From Gnetum montanum (lineage: Eukaryota; Streptophyta; Gnetopsida; Gnetales; Gnetaceae), in NCBI GenBank assembly GCA_015680685.1, contig MNCI01034224.1:676244-740243 (forward strand): DNA of 64,000 nucleotides, read 5' to 3'. Below, one piece after another: positions 34,141-46,173 of the stretch. How positions within the stretch are numbered: position 1 is the stretch's first letter; each line of letters opens with the position of its first letter. The translations under genes and the position numbers were made by a program. The notes under the pieces are model-generated. The model had not been told where the DNA came from and searched no databases. It saw nothing but the letters and a program-made list of their open reading frames with translations.

Positions 34141-35859
34141 AATTGTTCATCATCATTCAATAATAACAACATTAACCATGGTTTAGAGGTGAAGTTTTAA
34201 GATGAAACTAAATGTTTTAAGATGAAATTTTCAACACACAAGTTAGGGCCAACAATAACAATTTTAACAACACCAACTCTAAAATGTTAAATGGTAAATG
34301 AGAAAATCTACCACTTTTCAAATCAAATAAGAGGAAGGGTGAAACTAAGATCATGCATGAAAGACACCTTAATCTATCAGAGATCAAGAGATAGATCCAT
34401 CTTAACCATCTTATCCCCTCTTTTATCAATAACCATTTGCCTACATTTGTAGCCTTGTGTCATGTTTCATTATTTATTTTATCCTTTATATGCTCTTTCA
34501 AGCCTATCCCATACTTACTAGACAAGTGTCACCATGGCCCATCGAGGCCTAAAACTAGGAAAACCATAACATGCCAAGATCTAAAAATAACAACACAATG
34601 ACCTACCAAGGCCTAAAACTAGCAGCACCATGGCCTACCAAGGTCTAAAATTAATAAATATGTGGCCTTTTATTCCTTTTATTATTTATACATTATGACA
34701 TGTTTACCTTGTGATAATGTTTATAGTTTTACTTTAATGTTTATGCCTTTCTGTTATGACTTTATTGCATCAGTTTTACTTTGTGATCATATCTTTTATT
34801 TTTGCCTTAGCTCATGGCCTTATTTTACTATTTAAATTTGCATAAAATATAAAATATAGAAAAATTTAAAACATATAAAACATAAAAATTTAAAACCAAA
34901 ACAATAGCCATAGTTACACTCTATGATAATAGCAAAAAAAAATGCATTTCCATAGCCATAGTTGCATTGTACAACATACAACCACAAAAATAATATATGG
35001 TCTATAGGGCTATGATAGTCAAAGATAAATATAATAAAATGATAAAAACAAATACATAACATGTCCACCAGTGGCAAAAAACTAATCCATAAGAGGAGAA
35101 GGATCATCATCAGCATTGTCACCAACTTCATCATTGTCAATACCTGAAGCTTGTTAAGAACAAAAAAATTAAACCATTAGATCATGTATTAGTATTAAAG
35201 CCAATAAAACATAAAAATTTAACTTTGAAAAGAGAAATCAAGATAAGAGTTAGCCAAAGTTCATAATACAACTACACTTACATAAAGCTTAAACACTAAA
35301 GATAAGGAATACTGTCCACACATTGGAGTTGGAAAATAAATCAAGAGATTAGATACACACGTTGGATTTTTTTAACAGTTTCCACCTTTCTAGATCCAAC
35401 ATTGTCAATTAAGAAAACTTTTATCATTTTTGGACCTCACAAAACTTGTCCAAGAACTTAAAAAAACTCACAATTTAGTATACATGTTGCCTAGAAGAAG
35501 TAGGAAGGAAGACAAACCTTATAAGTTGGTTTTTTATTGCAAATTTCTAAATTCTAACCTTACCCATTATATTTTCTAGCTCAATGTGTGAGCCAATGCG
35601 TAGAATCTAAGGCCTTACCCATACCTTGGCCACGAGAGTTCCAATATGTGGACTAACATGTAGGGGTTGGAATAAGAAATTTACCATCTTAGATTTCACT
35701 ACACGTTACCTAGATAAGACCTACTCTTACTAGATCTCTTTCATTGTGCCTTCATTATTACCCTACCTCTGTTCCTACCAACTTCACCCCCTCACCTCCT
35801 CGCTACTACAACTCATCTTCACTGCCAAAGCTGGACTTACCGGAATAACCCTACCTAAC
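34141..35859 (+). other. Non-coding link between protease and LRR relic
   Basis: No RT motif was found in any frame. It holds a 32-bp minisatellite (34531-34658). From about 35.7 kb some plus-strand sequence may be the decayed N-terminus of the LRR protein. Confidence 0.4.
34531..34658. repeat. 32-bp minisatellite, 4 copies
   Basis: Units start at 34531, 34563, 34595 and 34627. Each is close to ACCATGGCCTACCAAGGCCT followed by AAAACTAGCAGC. Confidence 0.85.
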
Positions 35860-37230
35860 CTTGCTAAACTCCACAATCTCTCTAGTACTAGGTTCATTGC
35901 AAAATAACTTGATCAACATCATTCCCATGAAGCTCAGTAATCTAGAATCACTAGTGCATCTAGATCTTAGCTTCAATTCAATACAATGCCACATTCCAAT
36001 GAGCCTCGACCACCTCAATAGACTAGTGGGCTTGGATTTCAAGTATAACAAACTTTCTAATGTCATTCCAGCATCCCTGGGAGCCTTGTGCATGTTATAG
36101 AAGCTTGATCTTAGCTCTAGTGACCTCTCTAGATGATTCCTTGAGAGGCTTGGCCACATGGACAACTTGGTATTCATAGTGCTTAGCAACAAGAATCTAC
36201 ATGGAGCTCTACATGGATTGTAGCAAACCTTTTGAATCTACAATACATAAACATGAGAAAAAACCCCATTTTCACAAACCTTTCTATTTGACTAGAAAAC
36301 CTATAATGCCTAGTTGAGTTGAGGCTAGTAAATTCTAGGTACAGTAGAAGTATTTCCTAGTCTTAGCTTCAACTCGATGCAAGGCTAGGTTCTAATCAGC
36401 CTCGACCACGTCAATAGATTAGTGGGCTTAGATCTCAACCATAACAAGCTCTCCAATGTTGTTCTAGTATTCTTGGGAGCCTTGTACATGCTATAGAAGC
36501 TCAATCTCATCTCCCCTAACCTCTCTAGATGCATCCTTAAGAAGCTTGGCCACATGGGAAACTTCGTCTTCATGATGTTTAGCAACAAGCATCTACATAG
36601 AGCTCTACTAGGATCATGGCAAACCTTTCAAATCTATAGTACCTAAACATGAGAAACAACCCCATTTTTACAAACTTTTCTGTTCACCTGGAAAACCTAA
36701 AATGCCTTGTTGAGCTAAGGCTTGTGAATTCTGGATACACTAGAAGTATTCCTTGATCTTAGCTTCAACTTGATGCAAGGCCACATTCTAATGAGCCTTG
36801 ACCACCATAACAGACTGGTGGGCTTGGATCTCAACTATAACAAGCTCTCAATAGACTAGTATACTAGAAGCATTCCCTGGTCTTATGTAGGCCTCAACAA
36901 TCTAGGCTTGCTTTCATTGGAGAATAACAGAATTGGGGGAACAATTCCTATGGGGATCGACAATCTCAGCCACATGTATCACTTGAACCTTGGCAACAAT
37001 GGGCTAATAGGTAGTGTTCCATTTTCCTCTAAGTTCATCAAAAGGCTCAACAAAAATCTAGACCTATGCCATAATGGTAACCTATGTATCGATGTTGTTT
37101 AGGCTTAGAACCTATACCTAGTAGTTTATATCATTTTACCTTTAGAATTAAAGAAGGAAGCCTCTACTATTGTCCGGACATCAATATGAATTTACATTAT
37201 GGGATTGTTTATCTGCTCTATTTCTCTCTG
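35860..37230 (+). pseudogene. LRR receptor-like protein relic with 396-bp tandem repeat
   Basis: Plant extracellular-type leucine-rich repeats (LxxLxLxxNxLxGxIPxxLxxL) are clear: LVHLDLSFNSIQCHIPMSLD, HLNRLVGLDFKYNKLSNVIP, LGLLSLENNRIGGTIPMGID and MYHLNLGNNGLIGSVPFSSK. The cap follows (NKNLDLCHNGNLCIDVV), then a hydrophobic segment IMGLFICSISLWLILL near 37200, as in LRR receptor-like proteins of the plasma membrane with a single C-terminal helix and no kinase. A 132-codon block starts at 35966, 36362 and 36758, exactly 396 bp apart; the third copy is shortened. Stops (TAG, TGA, TAA) interrupt all copies. It lies between gypsy protease and 3' LTR on the element's own strand, so I infer capture. 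Insertion by another route is possible. Confidence 0.8.
35966..36850 (+). repeat. In-frame 396-bp tandem repeat in the LRR relic
   Basis: CTTAGCTTCAATTCAAT, CTTAGCTTCAACTCGAT and CTTAGCTTCAACTTGAT start at 35966, 36362 and 36758. The spacing is 396 bp both times, a multiple of three. The third unit is followed for about 90 bp and then joins the C-terminal part. Confidence 0.85.
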
Positions 37231-37679
37231 GTTGATACTACTGCATTATAGACTTTTTTTCACATTGTTTACCTTTGTTTATGTAATTGTTAAATAGCCT
37301 TAAATAGTAGTGGGAAACCATAATAAATATGTATGTTAAAACTATTACTAGAACTAGAAATTAATACAAAACATTTGCAGCTTCAAAAAAATTGAAATGG
37401 CCCAAGGCCCTCATGAGGTCATGTTGGCCCATTTAGGACCACATATCCCTAAATTTGGCTATGAAGACCTGTTTAGGGTGGTGTTGGTCCTACACTATTG
37501 TGCATTGCTCTCTCCTTCACACCATTCACATCTACAGTTGTTCCTACTTTAGCTACTATCTGATTGGTCACACCTCTACTTGCCATAGCTACATGCTATA
37601 CCTCACTTGCCCTAACATCCCTTAAAATATTTCAATAGCCAAGATAAACCTCACACATTGAAAATAGAAAGAGAAATAA

Positions 37680-37952
37680 GCCTCACATGATCTAGTAGCA
37701 TGTGGACCAATGTGTGGAAGGTAGAAAAAGTAACTTTTCATTCCATATTTGACCAAACATTGAAGGTCAAGCCTCACACAATGTGGTAGGATGTCAGCCA
37801 CTATGTGGAAGGTAGATCAAGAAATTTTCCATGCTAAATTTAACCATATGTTAAAGGTCAAGTCCCACACAATGTGTCAACATGTCGATCAATGTATAGA
37901 GCTTGGGTTCTTTATCACACATTAACCATATGAGCTTCACACATTGTGTTAG
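37680..37952. repeat. 91-bp tandem repeat, about 3 copies
   Basis: Units begin GCCTCACATGATCTAGT, GCCTCACACAATGTGGT and GTCCCACACAATGTGTC at 37680, 37771 and 37862, and share GTGGAAGGTAGA and AAAGGTCAA words. The third unit is decayed. The CACACATTG-type words also occur in this element's LTRs. Confidence 0.65.
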
Positions 37953-38397
37953 CATACGTTGTCCATACATTGCTAAAATTGACCATACATTATCCATCAA
38001 GTCCCACTAAACATTGAAAAACTTACCAAAATTTCTAAGTAGTAAAAATCCATCAAATGAACCTTACACATTGAGGATTTAGTGTCCACACATTTAGAAT
38101 ATTAATTTTAAATTTTTTAATTATTTTGACAAGAAAAAACACTATTCTAGTAGTTTATAATCTATTTTTATGAGATTTTCTCTATTTTTATAAACTTTCT
38201 CTTATTTTAACAATTTTTGTTATATTTTTTATTTACTTTAATAGTTTACAACCTATTTTCTTTTGATTTTCATTTGTTTTAGCAATTTACATCTAGTTTG
38301 CACTAGATTTTTACTAATTTTGACAACTTATAACTTATTTTCTTTAGATTATTATTTATTTTAAGGATGAAATAATTGAAAAAAAAAGTAGTATGAT

Positions 38398-38640
38398 TAT
38401 CAACCTTATTTTACCTTGCTTCACCTTAATCTACCTTATTTAGCTTTAATTTTATCTTTTTTTGACCATGTTTTAACCTAGTTTAGCCATATTTTGCCTC
38501 GTTGTAGCCTTATTTTACTTTTTTTTTTTTACCTAGTTTTACCTTTCTTTGACTTGTAGTGACCTTACGTTTGCCTTATTTAACCTTGTTTTACAATGGT
38601 TTGACCTTATGTTACCTTATTTTTCTCTCTTATTACAATT
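38398..38640. repeat. Low-complexity TTACCTTATTT-type repeat
   Basis: Repeated TTTTACCT, ACCTTATTT and similar words over about 240 bp, with no fixed period. Confidence 0.6.
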
Positions 38641-39677
38641 ATTTTAACATTATTTAACAATTTTATAATACATATTCTACTTGATGTGCTTATGTTATCA
38701 TGCAAGATTAAGCTAGGAAGATGAGGAAGCAATTCAGTTAACCTTGGAGCCTAAGTAGATCATTCTTGTAATTTTGTTTAACCAAGTTAATCTTGAATGC
38801 CTAAACTAAGATCTTGTAAAGCTTTAACCATCTAGCCTTAATTTCATGCAATGGCCTAACTACTCTTGACCCTGAGAGTTCAAACATGACATAGGATTTC
38901 TTGGTTAGATTCCCCATTTTCTTTCATGATGTTGAGAAAAAAAAATTGAAACTAAGTTCCTCACCTAAACTTAAGTTTGCTCAAGACAACATCAAACCTC
39001 TACAAGAAAAAATTAAAGCCCTCACATAACCTTAATTACATCTAATGTTAACATATATGCTTTTAGTATGATTGGACATTTGTTTGTAGGTTTTAATGAG
39101 AATGTAACATTGGTGGACCTTGTAGCCTATAACAATCCTGCATGATCTCATATCTTTATTTAGCACTTCAAAGCACTACAAAATTTATATAAATCTATTA
39201 AACAAGATACATATCTCTCATTTTCAACTAGTTTTAATCAATGGTGGCCTATATCTACCTATTGTCTCATGTGGCCTTATGCAATCTCTTATAATTACAT
39301 GAACTCTTTGACTTTTTGTCATATCCTCTTGGATTTTTGTTTGTAGGATGAGCCCAGAGCCACCGTAGAGGTATGATTCATTGCAAAAATGAGTCACCAT
39401 GTGATTTTTATGCATGAGATTTGATGAGATTATCTAATTATGCCAAGAATGCTTGACTCACATCATCCCCATTGTCCCTTCTAAGCCATAACCCCATATA
39501 TAAGCTATAGCCTTCCTTACCTAGCAAATTTTTGACATTCATGCATTGTGGCCTATGACATCCTCCTCTACAAGATCCATTGATCAAGTTCACTAAATAT
39601 AACACATCTCATTCAATGAGAAAATAAAGTAAAATGTGACCTTAGCATAGAAGCCCAAAGAAGGCTTCATCCCTATC

Positions 39678-39705
39678 AAAAGAAAGAAAGAAAGAAAGAA
39701 AAAGG
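39678..39705. repeat. (AGAA)n microsatellite
   Basis: About six perfect AAAG units. Confidence 0.9.
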
Positions 39706-40135
39706 AGGAATAAAATGCTAAGAAAGCCAAGAGGCCAATTTAGCCTAAGGTAAAAAAATGGCTCCAAACAAAAATAAGGAGGAGCTGAGTGGTTAAAGAA
39801 GATAAAGAATAGAGTTCTATTTCTTCTAAGTTGTCATTGAGTAACCAATAGTTCAAGGAAGAAGCCTGAAACAAGCCTTTCAACATCATACCATAGCCAT
39901 GATGTTAATATTTGAAATTATTTGTTAGCCCATGTAATCATAATCTAATAACTAGTGTAGCCATTATCTCATCCCAAACTCTCAACATCCTATTTTGACA
40001 TTATTTCACCTTCATGAGCACTCCTTGGCATGATTCAACAACTACCTAATTTAGTGTGGAGATGGAGCATTGCTAATGCATTTTCAATAGTGTTTCATAT
40101 TTTTTGTTGATGTCTCTCAAGTCAATCCTCAAACC

Positions 40136-40154
40136 ATCAACAAAGAGGGCCCAA
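40136..40154 (+). other. Polypurine tract of the 29-41 kb element
   Basis: ATCAACAAAGAGGGCCCAA directly precedes the TGAAACACC start of the 3' LTR. The same tract is seen at the start of the window. Confidence 0.6.
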
Positions 40155-41215
40155 TGAAACACCTCGAAGAAAATTTTTGTTATGCATGAGAAGCCTTGAA
40201 GCCAAAGTTTACATTGTAATTTGATGTATTTTTAATGATAAAAATAATTACCTTATTTTCCCATCAAAAATCCTATCATGTGGTCTTGTTCTAGCAAAGT
40301 TTCAAATAATGTTTTATGTTTAAAGTGAAATTTATAGCCCACAAGCTATGAATTTTATTTATGCCAACATGTGGAGGCCAAAATGTTAAATACATTGCTA
40401 AATTTTGTGGCAAAAGCAAAAAACATTAGTAGCCCACACATTGGAATTTGTACCATGAAAATAGCCCAAATATGATACCAAATTTGGCAAGAAAACCTTC
40501 ACATGTTGGTCACCCATACATTATAATTTTGAATGGTGAAATGTGTCATATTCATTGTTATTTAAGGCCCAAAAAGTAAAAAAATATTGGTATGCCACAC
40601 ATTGCAAACTTTGGCCATCAAAAGCATCAAAAATGTTGCAAGAAATGTCAAAGATTAGTGAAAATAAAGTTAACAAATAATCATTAAATTTATGATCTAT
40701 TTAAACCAAAATCTTCATCATTTTAAGGACTTTTTGGATCATTTTTTCATTTAGAATAACTTGAGACTTTTAGAGTTGAGTAATATCTGAGAGTCCACAG
40801 CCTTCTTCTCCTTAGTGTAGATCAATGAGATCTTGAAAAACCTATTGTAGCCATTGCTTTAAGATAGTTCATGCAAGCTACAAGTGCCTAGAATAACTAC
40901 GAGACATACACCACCCATTTTTGCTTTTGATTCTCAATGAGTTACTTGTACAACATTTGCAAATTTGTATTTGCTTACTTTGTATTCTCATTGATATCAA
41001 TATAAAAGTTTGTATTTAGTTTTGATCATATTTTATCCATTATTTTTACAGTTTCTCATTCTCGGTTATTTTCATCTAGTAAAATATTTTTAAGTCCTCA
41101 AGCAATCAACAAGACTGTTTAAGGCACTTCAAATCCTTCTGAGGCCCATGGATTATAGGTTTAAAATATTTCATACATGGTCTTTCAGTTTTTCTAGCAT
41201 TGAATTTTTTCATCA
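40155..41215 (+). mobile_element. 3' LTR of the 29-41 kb element
   Basis: Pairs with 29131-30186 and is about 1,061 bp. The many substitutions and small indels indicate an old insertion. The right edge is set at CATCA near 41215. Confidence 0.75.
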
Positions 41216-44200
41216 TTACAATTCCTTTCTCTTTAATATGGATAGGGAGGAGGATTATATTTAATAATGTTGCTACCTCTAATTTCTTCTTCTCATAGAA
41301 CTACTTGTTGAGATAGCATTCTTATTTAATGCTTATATTTCTCTTTACCTTTACATGATTGCTTCAAAAAATCTAGAAATATGACATTGGTGTTAATGTG
41401 TTCCATGGCTAATACTCCCATATCCTTAGCATAGCTTAGAGAAGCACTTATTTTATTAGTAGCAAACTCTTCTACTACTACATCTACATTTATTGCTAGA
41501 TCATGGAAACTGACATGATTCTCATCTAACTTTATCTTCATTCTACATGGTAAATAAGAGAATTTCAGATACCTCTAATAGTAAAAATTATTCTACAGTA
41601 ATAATGTTCCTAACTTACCTTCTTCTAAAGATATTAGCTTTAACTTTGTCTTAATATCTTCTAACAAACATTCCTTCACATAAACCTAAATTTTTCTTTT
41701 CATCTATGGTAAAGAGAAGAAAGTGGCTAAGTATTTTCAATGTTATTACAATTACTATATCAACTTTAGATGTAACATCAATCACACTTACCATATGATG
41801 TGAAAAGTTTAGAACTTGTCACCTCCTTAATCCACTTACAAATCTCTACATCATTTAAAATTAACTTCCTTGCTAGTGGAATAACATCTTCTAGATGTGG
41901 AGGGATCTTAAACTCTAACAATTCATCTCTTTCTCTATCTCCCCCCTTTTATTCTTCTTAACTTGTTTCATCAAGGTTTAAATCAAAGAGATTATAAAAA
42001 GGCATACTTTCTCCATTTCCTTCATTTTCCTCTAATGAAAACAAGTCATGTAAGAAAATTTTTTCCTCCTAACTCATACATTCCTTTTGACATTTGAGAA
42101 TGAAAGAAAGGCTGAAACATAGCCTTTTTACTTCATGTCCCAGTTCTCTTCTATCTTAGAAAACATTCATAGGAAAAATAGCTAAGTATTAGCATCACGT
42201 CATTTTCTAGTAACATCAAAACCAAAAACTACGTTGCGTCAAAGATACTTAGTGAAAAAATTATAAAGCACCTAAAATACTTACTTATTCATAACTTTAA
42301 TTACTCTTGGAAGACTTTAAGTTCTAGAGTCTTGGAGGAGATTTCCTCCTCACAAAGATATTTTTACTTTCATAACAGTCATCCCTTTTTCATAGTTCCA
42401 AAGGTGCTTTTCAAAATCCCCTCCTTCTTTATTTTTGCATCACCACTTATATTCTTCTAGAATTCTTAATACTATCAAACACTAAGAACTCAACCTCTTC
42501 TTTAGGATTTGATGCTAATGTCAAAGGATTACCATCTCTGATGCTATAGGCTTACATCAAACTTTCTATGTATTTCTATAATGTGGGTTTGAATTCTATC
42601 TCTAAAGTAACATTAGCTTGCCTCTCTCCTCCATGGATAATTGATGTTGTCAGTACCTTTATTATCTCACAATAGATCTAAAAGTTGAGCCACTTGCTCA
42701 TTGTCTTCATCTTGCCTTTACTCTTCTCGTAGGTAACTTTTTCATTTTTTCTACTACCCCTTGATAGATTACTAATGCCTAGTCAACTACCCTCACTTGG
42801 GCCATTATCCCATATAGTCTATACAATTGCATGAGGGCCAACCTCCATTTCTATCCTATCTTATTATAGAAGAGTCTTTCAATGAATAAAAGGAACAACT
42901 TCTTCAAGTCTTCATTGATCCTTTTATGGATGTTAATGATGTTCCTCTTCTATGAACCAGTTTATTCCTTCATAACTACTAATTCCATTCAATTCAACTT
43001 TGAACTATCAATTTTTATTCCCTACTTTAGGAACCCTAACTAATATCTCAAGGTATTTAAATCCCAATTGATGATCAACTATTTTGGTCTCTACATTTTA
43101 CAAAAACTACTTTCATTGCCAAATAACTCTTGATCAAGCTTACAAATTTTGTCATACTAGGGTAGGGATGCTTTAGTCCTAAAGCACACAAAATTTTCAT
43201 CCTATCAAAATCTTCAAAATATCTCACCCCTTCATTTCCAAATAGCTACTTTTGGAATGCTTTGTGCCTCACTAGTGGATCTCATCTTAAATTCTTTAAC
43301 CACTTCCATGACATTAATCAATTTAATATTATCAATGCTTATTTGAGTTGCAAGTAAGTATAAATTACCATTAGCTAATTCTAACTTCTAACCTCTAAAA
43401 ACAACAAAAATACATAACAATGAACTAACTTTATATTATCTTTTTGTTTGAAGATGATCTTTGACCTCTTTGACCACTCTACATTCTCACCGTGGACATT
43501 ATTTCATAATGATTGAAGCCATCCTTGATTATTGTACTCATTTTGAAACTTGTATATTATCAAGCACTTGTACTACATATCAATATAATACATCACCTAA
43601 GTTCTCCAATTCTAATGTTGGGAGAGGTCCTACAATAAGTTCTACATAAGTGATAAAAGGTCAGGACTCTAGATGTCAAGATCATTGAATCTACATAATT
43701 CAACTTTAAGGGTAATTTCTTTTATGAAATAAATATCTAGATTTTCATAACTATTGAACTTCTAACTCACCTCTTAATAAATATATGAGAGTCTAGTAGG
43801 TTGGACATTACCTTAGAAATCTAGCTTTCTAGTAGCAAGGTGGTATAGGAACTAAATTTCTAATATTCTCTCCACTTCCATAGACTATCCATGCATTTCT
43901 TGTAGACTAGGATATTCTTGGATAACTCTTTAATATTTGAGCATATCTGAAAACATATATCTATGATCTCAACAAAGAATCCTAAAAGGATTATCTCTAG
44001 AGCTCACAAAATTACTTCTTCACCTAGCCTAGTCCAATTCATCACATGAAAGTGAGTAATGAAAAAATTTAAAAATTCAATGGATTTCTTCCTTGACCAT
44101 AGCTTAGGCAAAACTAGCATGTTATCATTAAAAGAAAGCTAGCTAAGAATTGATCATGTCTTCCTCTAGTTATTTCCTAGAATGCTTCTTTCATCAACAA

Positions 44201-45520
44201 GGAAGAAGTACATAGGCTTGATCATAAGAATCCTAGGTACTATAGTATCACTAAAATAACAAACACACAATTTTAGCATCAAAAATATAGTCTCATGTTA
44301 AAAAATTCACTAAACATCAAAACATCTTTAAATCACATCATTCTCACATCGAAACTGTCTAAATGTTTCTACATGATATGTCAACTTCTAGCTCATGGGT
44401 TTGACATGTTATGTTGAAAACACAACTTTGATGTAGGACATCACAATTCTAATTCTTAGGTTTTTGGCAAAGACATCTATCTCAACAAAATTTATTTTAC
44501 TATGTAACATAGTTTTTATAGTTCACACTAATGAAAATTAACATAAAATATCAAATTTTAAATAAGGTGTTTGGCAAAAATAAATACAAGTAACATTTTA
44601 TGTCATTTCTCTTAACATAGAGCATCACATAGTTTTCTATGTGATTTTTAGAAAACAATATCATGTCTACATGTTAAAATATTTCACTTTCCATGTTGAA
44701 AAGAAATTTTAATGCACAACATCATCTTATCCTTTTTCAACACTTAAACTCTTGGCAAAAGCACTCTTGCATTAAAGCCTCACATCATGTTCTATCCACA
44801 TCATTTTATTCATGGAAAAAATCTTGAAAAATCACATTTTCTTAATATTTTTAAAAAATTATTCTAAATTTGCTAATTAAAATATCAGTTTCTCTTCTTG
44901 TTTACCTACACTATCTAATGCATTGAATAGATTTACTTATAATAAAATAAAAATAAAAAATTCTTTACTTTAGCTACACCTCTCCTTGATACACTATAGT
45001 AGTGACATCAAATTCATGATTTCACTCCATTTCATCATGCGAATTTGCTAAAAAAAACCTATATTTCAACATGTTTTTAGTATATCAAAAAGATAAACTT
45101 CAAAATAAATGTATGCATTTAATTTCTAGTGGCAAACCTCAAAAATCCTTAAACCTCTGAAAAACTTAAACTATACAATGGGGTTCTTGATCCCTACAAT
45201 AAAATCAAATTAAAACCTTAATCTAAACATTAAAAACTTATCTAAATCACTACATGATATTAAATTTAAGTCTAGCATTTCATGTAGCTAGCAAAATATT
45301 TCCAAAATTGAAAATTCAAGCATGGCCATCATGGTAGAAAATAACAATAATAGTAAAACTTGGTAAAAATTCCTAACTAGGATTTAGATAAGTTACATTT
45401 GAGCTTTGGAAGGTAGTGATTTGAATTGAGGTAATCTTCTACTACTAGGGAATCCATCCTTGGTCCCCCTACCTACTAATACTACCAATAATCATGCTAT
45501 TCTTAGAAGTTTTCTTTGCT
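41216..45520 (-). pseudogene. Intron-bearing gene relic of unknown family, 5' part
   Basis: Minus-strand coding-like pieces continue the relic at 28460-29130 across the gypsy insertion. The clearest is 41541-41326: MKIKLDENHVSFHDLAINVD, VVVEEFATNKISASLSYAKD, MGVLAMEHINTNVIFLDFLK. Others are LIVGPLPTLELENLGDVLYW with YVVQVLDNIQVSK (about 43640-43540) and NGNLYLLATQISIDNIKLIN with MEVVKEFKMRSTSEAQ (about 43370-43250). A GTAAGT donor follows LKLISLEEG near 41620. A possible first exon, MDSLVVEDYLNSNHYLPKLK, is near 45450-45390. Exons and order are tentative. I do not recognise the family. It lies between the protease and RT of the outer gypsy element. Confidence 0.4.
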
Positions 45521-45974
45521 GACACTTTTACTTATTTGTGTGTAAATTCTTTAGTGCTCTTAATGAAAATAAAAGCTTTCATGTCTAAATTTCTTTTTTC
45601 CATCACATTTATATCCTAGAAATGATGTGCAGCATAGGAATTTTGATGTCTAATAGCTTTTGGAGTTTCTTAGATTAAATTTTAATGTTTTCTATCAAAT
45701 GGTAAATCTAAACTCTTGATTTTAGCCCAAGTAAACATGGTTTCCTACCCAAACTCTCTACTTCAACCTCTAATCTTGATTTACCTTACAAGCTAGGTAT
45801 GTAGAACTTTAAATCCTTCTTTTATCAACTTGACATCAAATCTAGTTTCTTGTGTGTCCTATTTAGATGTTATAGAGGATGAACTTATATCTTAGTTAGA
45901 CCTCTCCTTTCTTGATTGAAAGCCTCTTCTAATAAATGACCAACTAATCAATGTCTAAATACTAAGTCATAAGG
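45521..45974 (+). other. Protease-RT linker of the outer element, decayed
   Basis: Plus-strand frames read weakly (HGFLPKLSTSTSNLDLPYKL) and lead into the RT preface at 45975. The point where the outer element resumes was not fixed. Confidence 0.35.
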
Positions 45975-46173
45975 GTAACAAAAGACTCTTCAACTTAGTG
46001 CTCTTCTTTCCTAAGACCTTGGATAGTCCATCCTAGAAATCTTACAAAAGCATTAAATTGCTTTTGCTTGAAGATATAGTAACATGACCAACCTAAACTC
46101 AAAGCTAGTTTAATACAATATCCTCTTGGAAGAAGGTTCCAAACCTATTAAGCATTAGTTTAGGAAAATTTAT
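45975..46173 (+). pseudogene. RT N-terminal part of the outer gypsy element
   Basis: The frame reads KTLQLSALLS, SILEILQKH, IAFA, RYSNMTNLNSKLV, YNILLEEGSKPIKH, FRKIY. This matches the region before gypsy reverse transcriptase ('.F AW.Y.DM..I...L..H.I.L....KP..QK.R...P'). The copia-type element then interrupts it exactly after FRKIY, and the frame resumes with PTIALTIKEEITKIYN at 52011. Confidence 0.75.
46169..46173. other. Target site duplication, left (TTTAT)
   Basis: Exact match to 52006-52010. Removing the element and one copy restores the RT reading frame. Confidence 0.85.

Larger units (their letters stand above)
37231..40135. other. 3' internal region of the 29-41 kb element, no gene seen
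   Basis: It contains tandem and low-complexity repeats (37680-37952, 38398-38640, 39678-39705) and otherwise AT-rich sequence with stops in all frames. No integrase or RT motif was found. Confidence 0.5.
29131..41215 (+). mobile_element. Nested Ty3/gypsy element carrying an LRR gene relic
   Basis: Two direct repeats of about 1.06 kb flank gag (31.8-33.1 kb), protease (33.4-34.1 kb) and an LRR receptor-like protein relic (35.9-37.2 kb), all on the plus strand. No RT, RNase H or integrase is seen. A purine-rich tract precedes the 3' LTR. The element interrupts a minus-strand gene relic on both sides. I found no clean target duplication (the bases outside are ATTAT and TTACA), so the ends are accurate only to about 10 bp. 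Confidence 0.7.

Noticed and set aside
35851-36588. Minus-strand open frames over the LRR region (two similar ones)
   Set aside because: They are similar only because they are antisense to two copies of the 396-bp repeat.
29126-41220. ATTAT/ATTAC as target duplication of the 29-41 kb element
   Set aside because: It needs an LTR end one base off from the shared CA and one mismatch; not convincing.
28020-45700. DNA transposon ends around the minus-strand gene relic
   Set aside because: I compared both ends by eye and found no terminal inverted repeat or CACTA-type start.
3900-46000. Virus-like or bacterial sequence as an explanation for foreign segments
   Set aside because: All recognised coding relics are plant retroelement or plant gene families; nothing suggests a bacterial or viral source.
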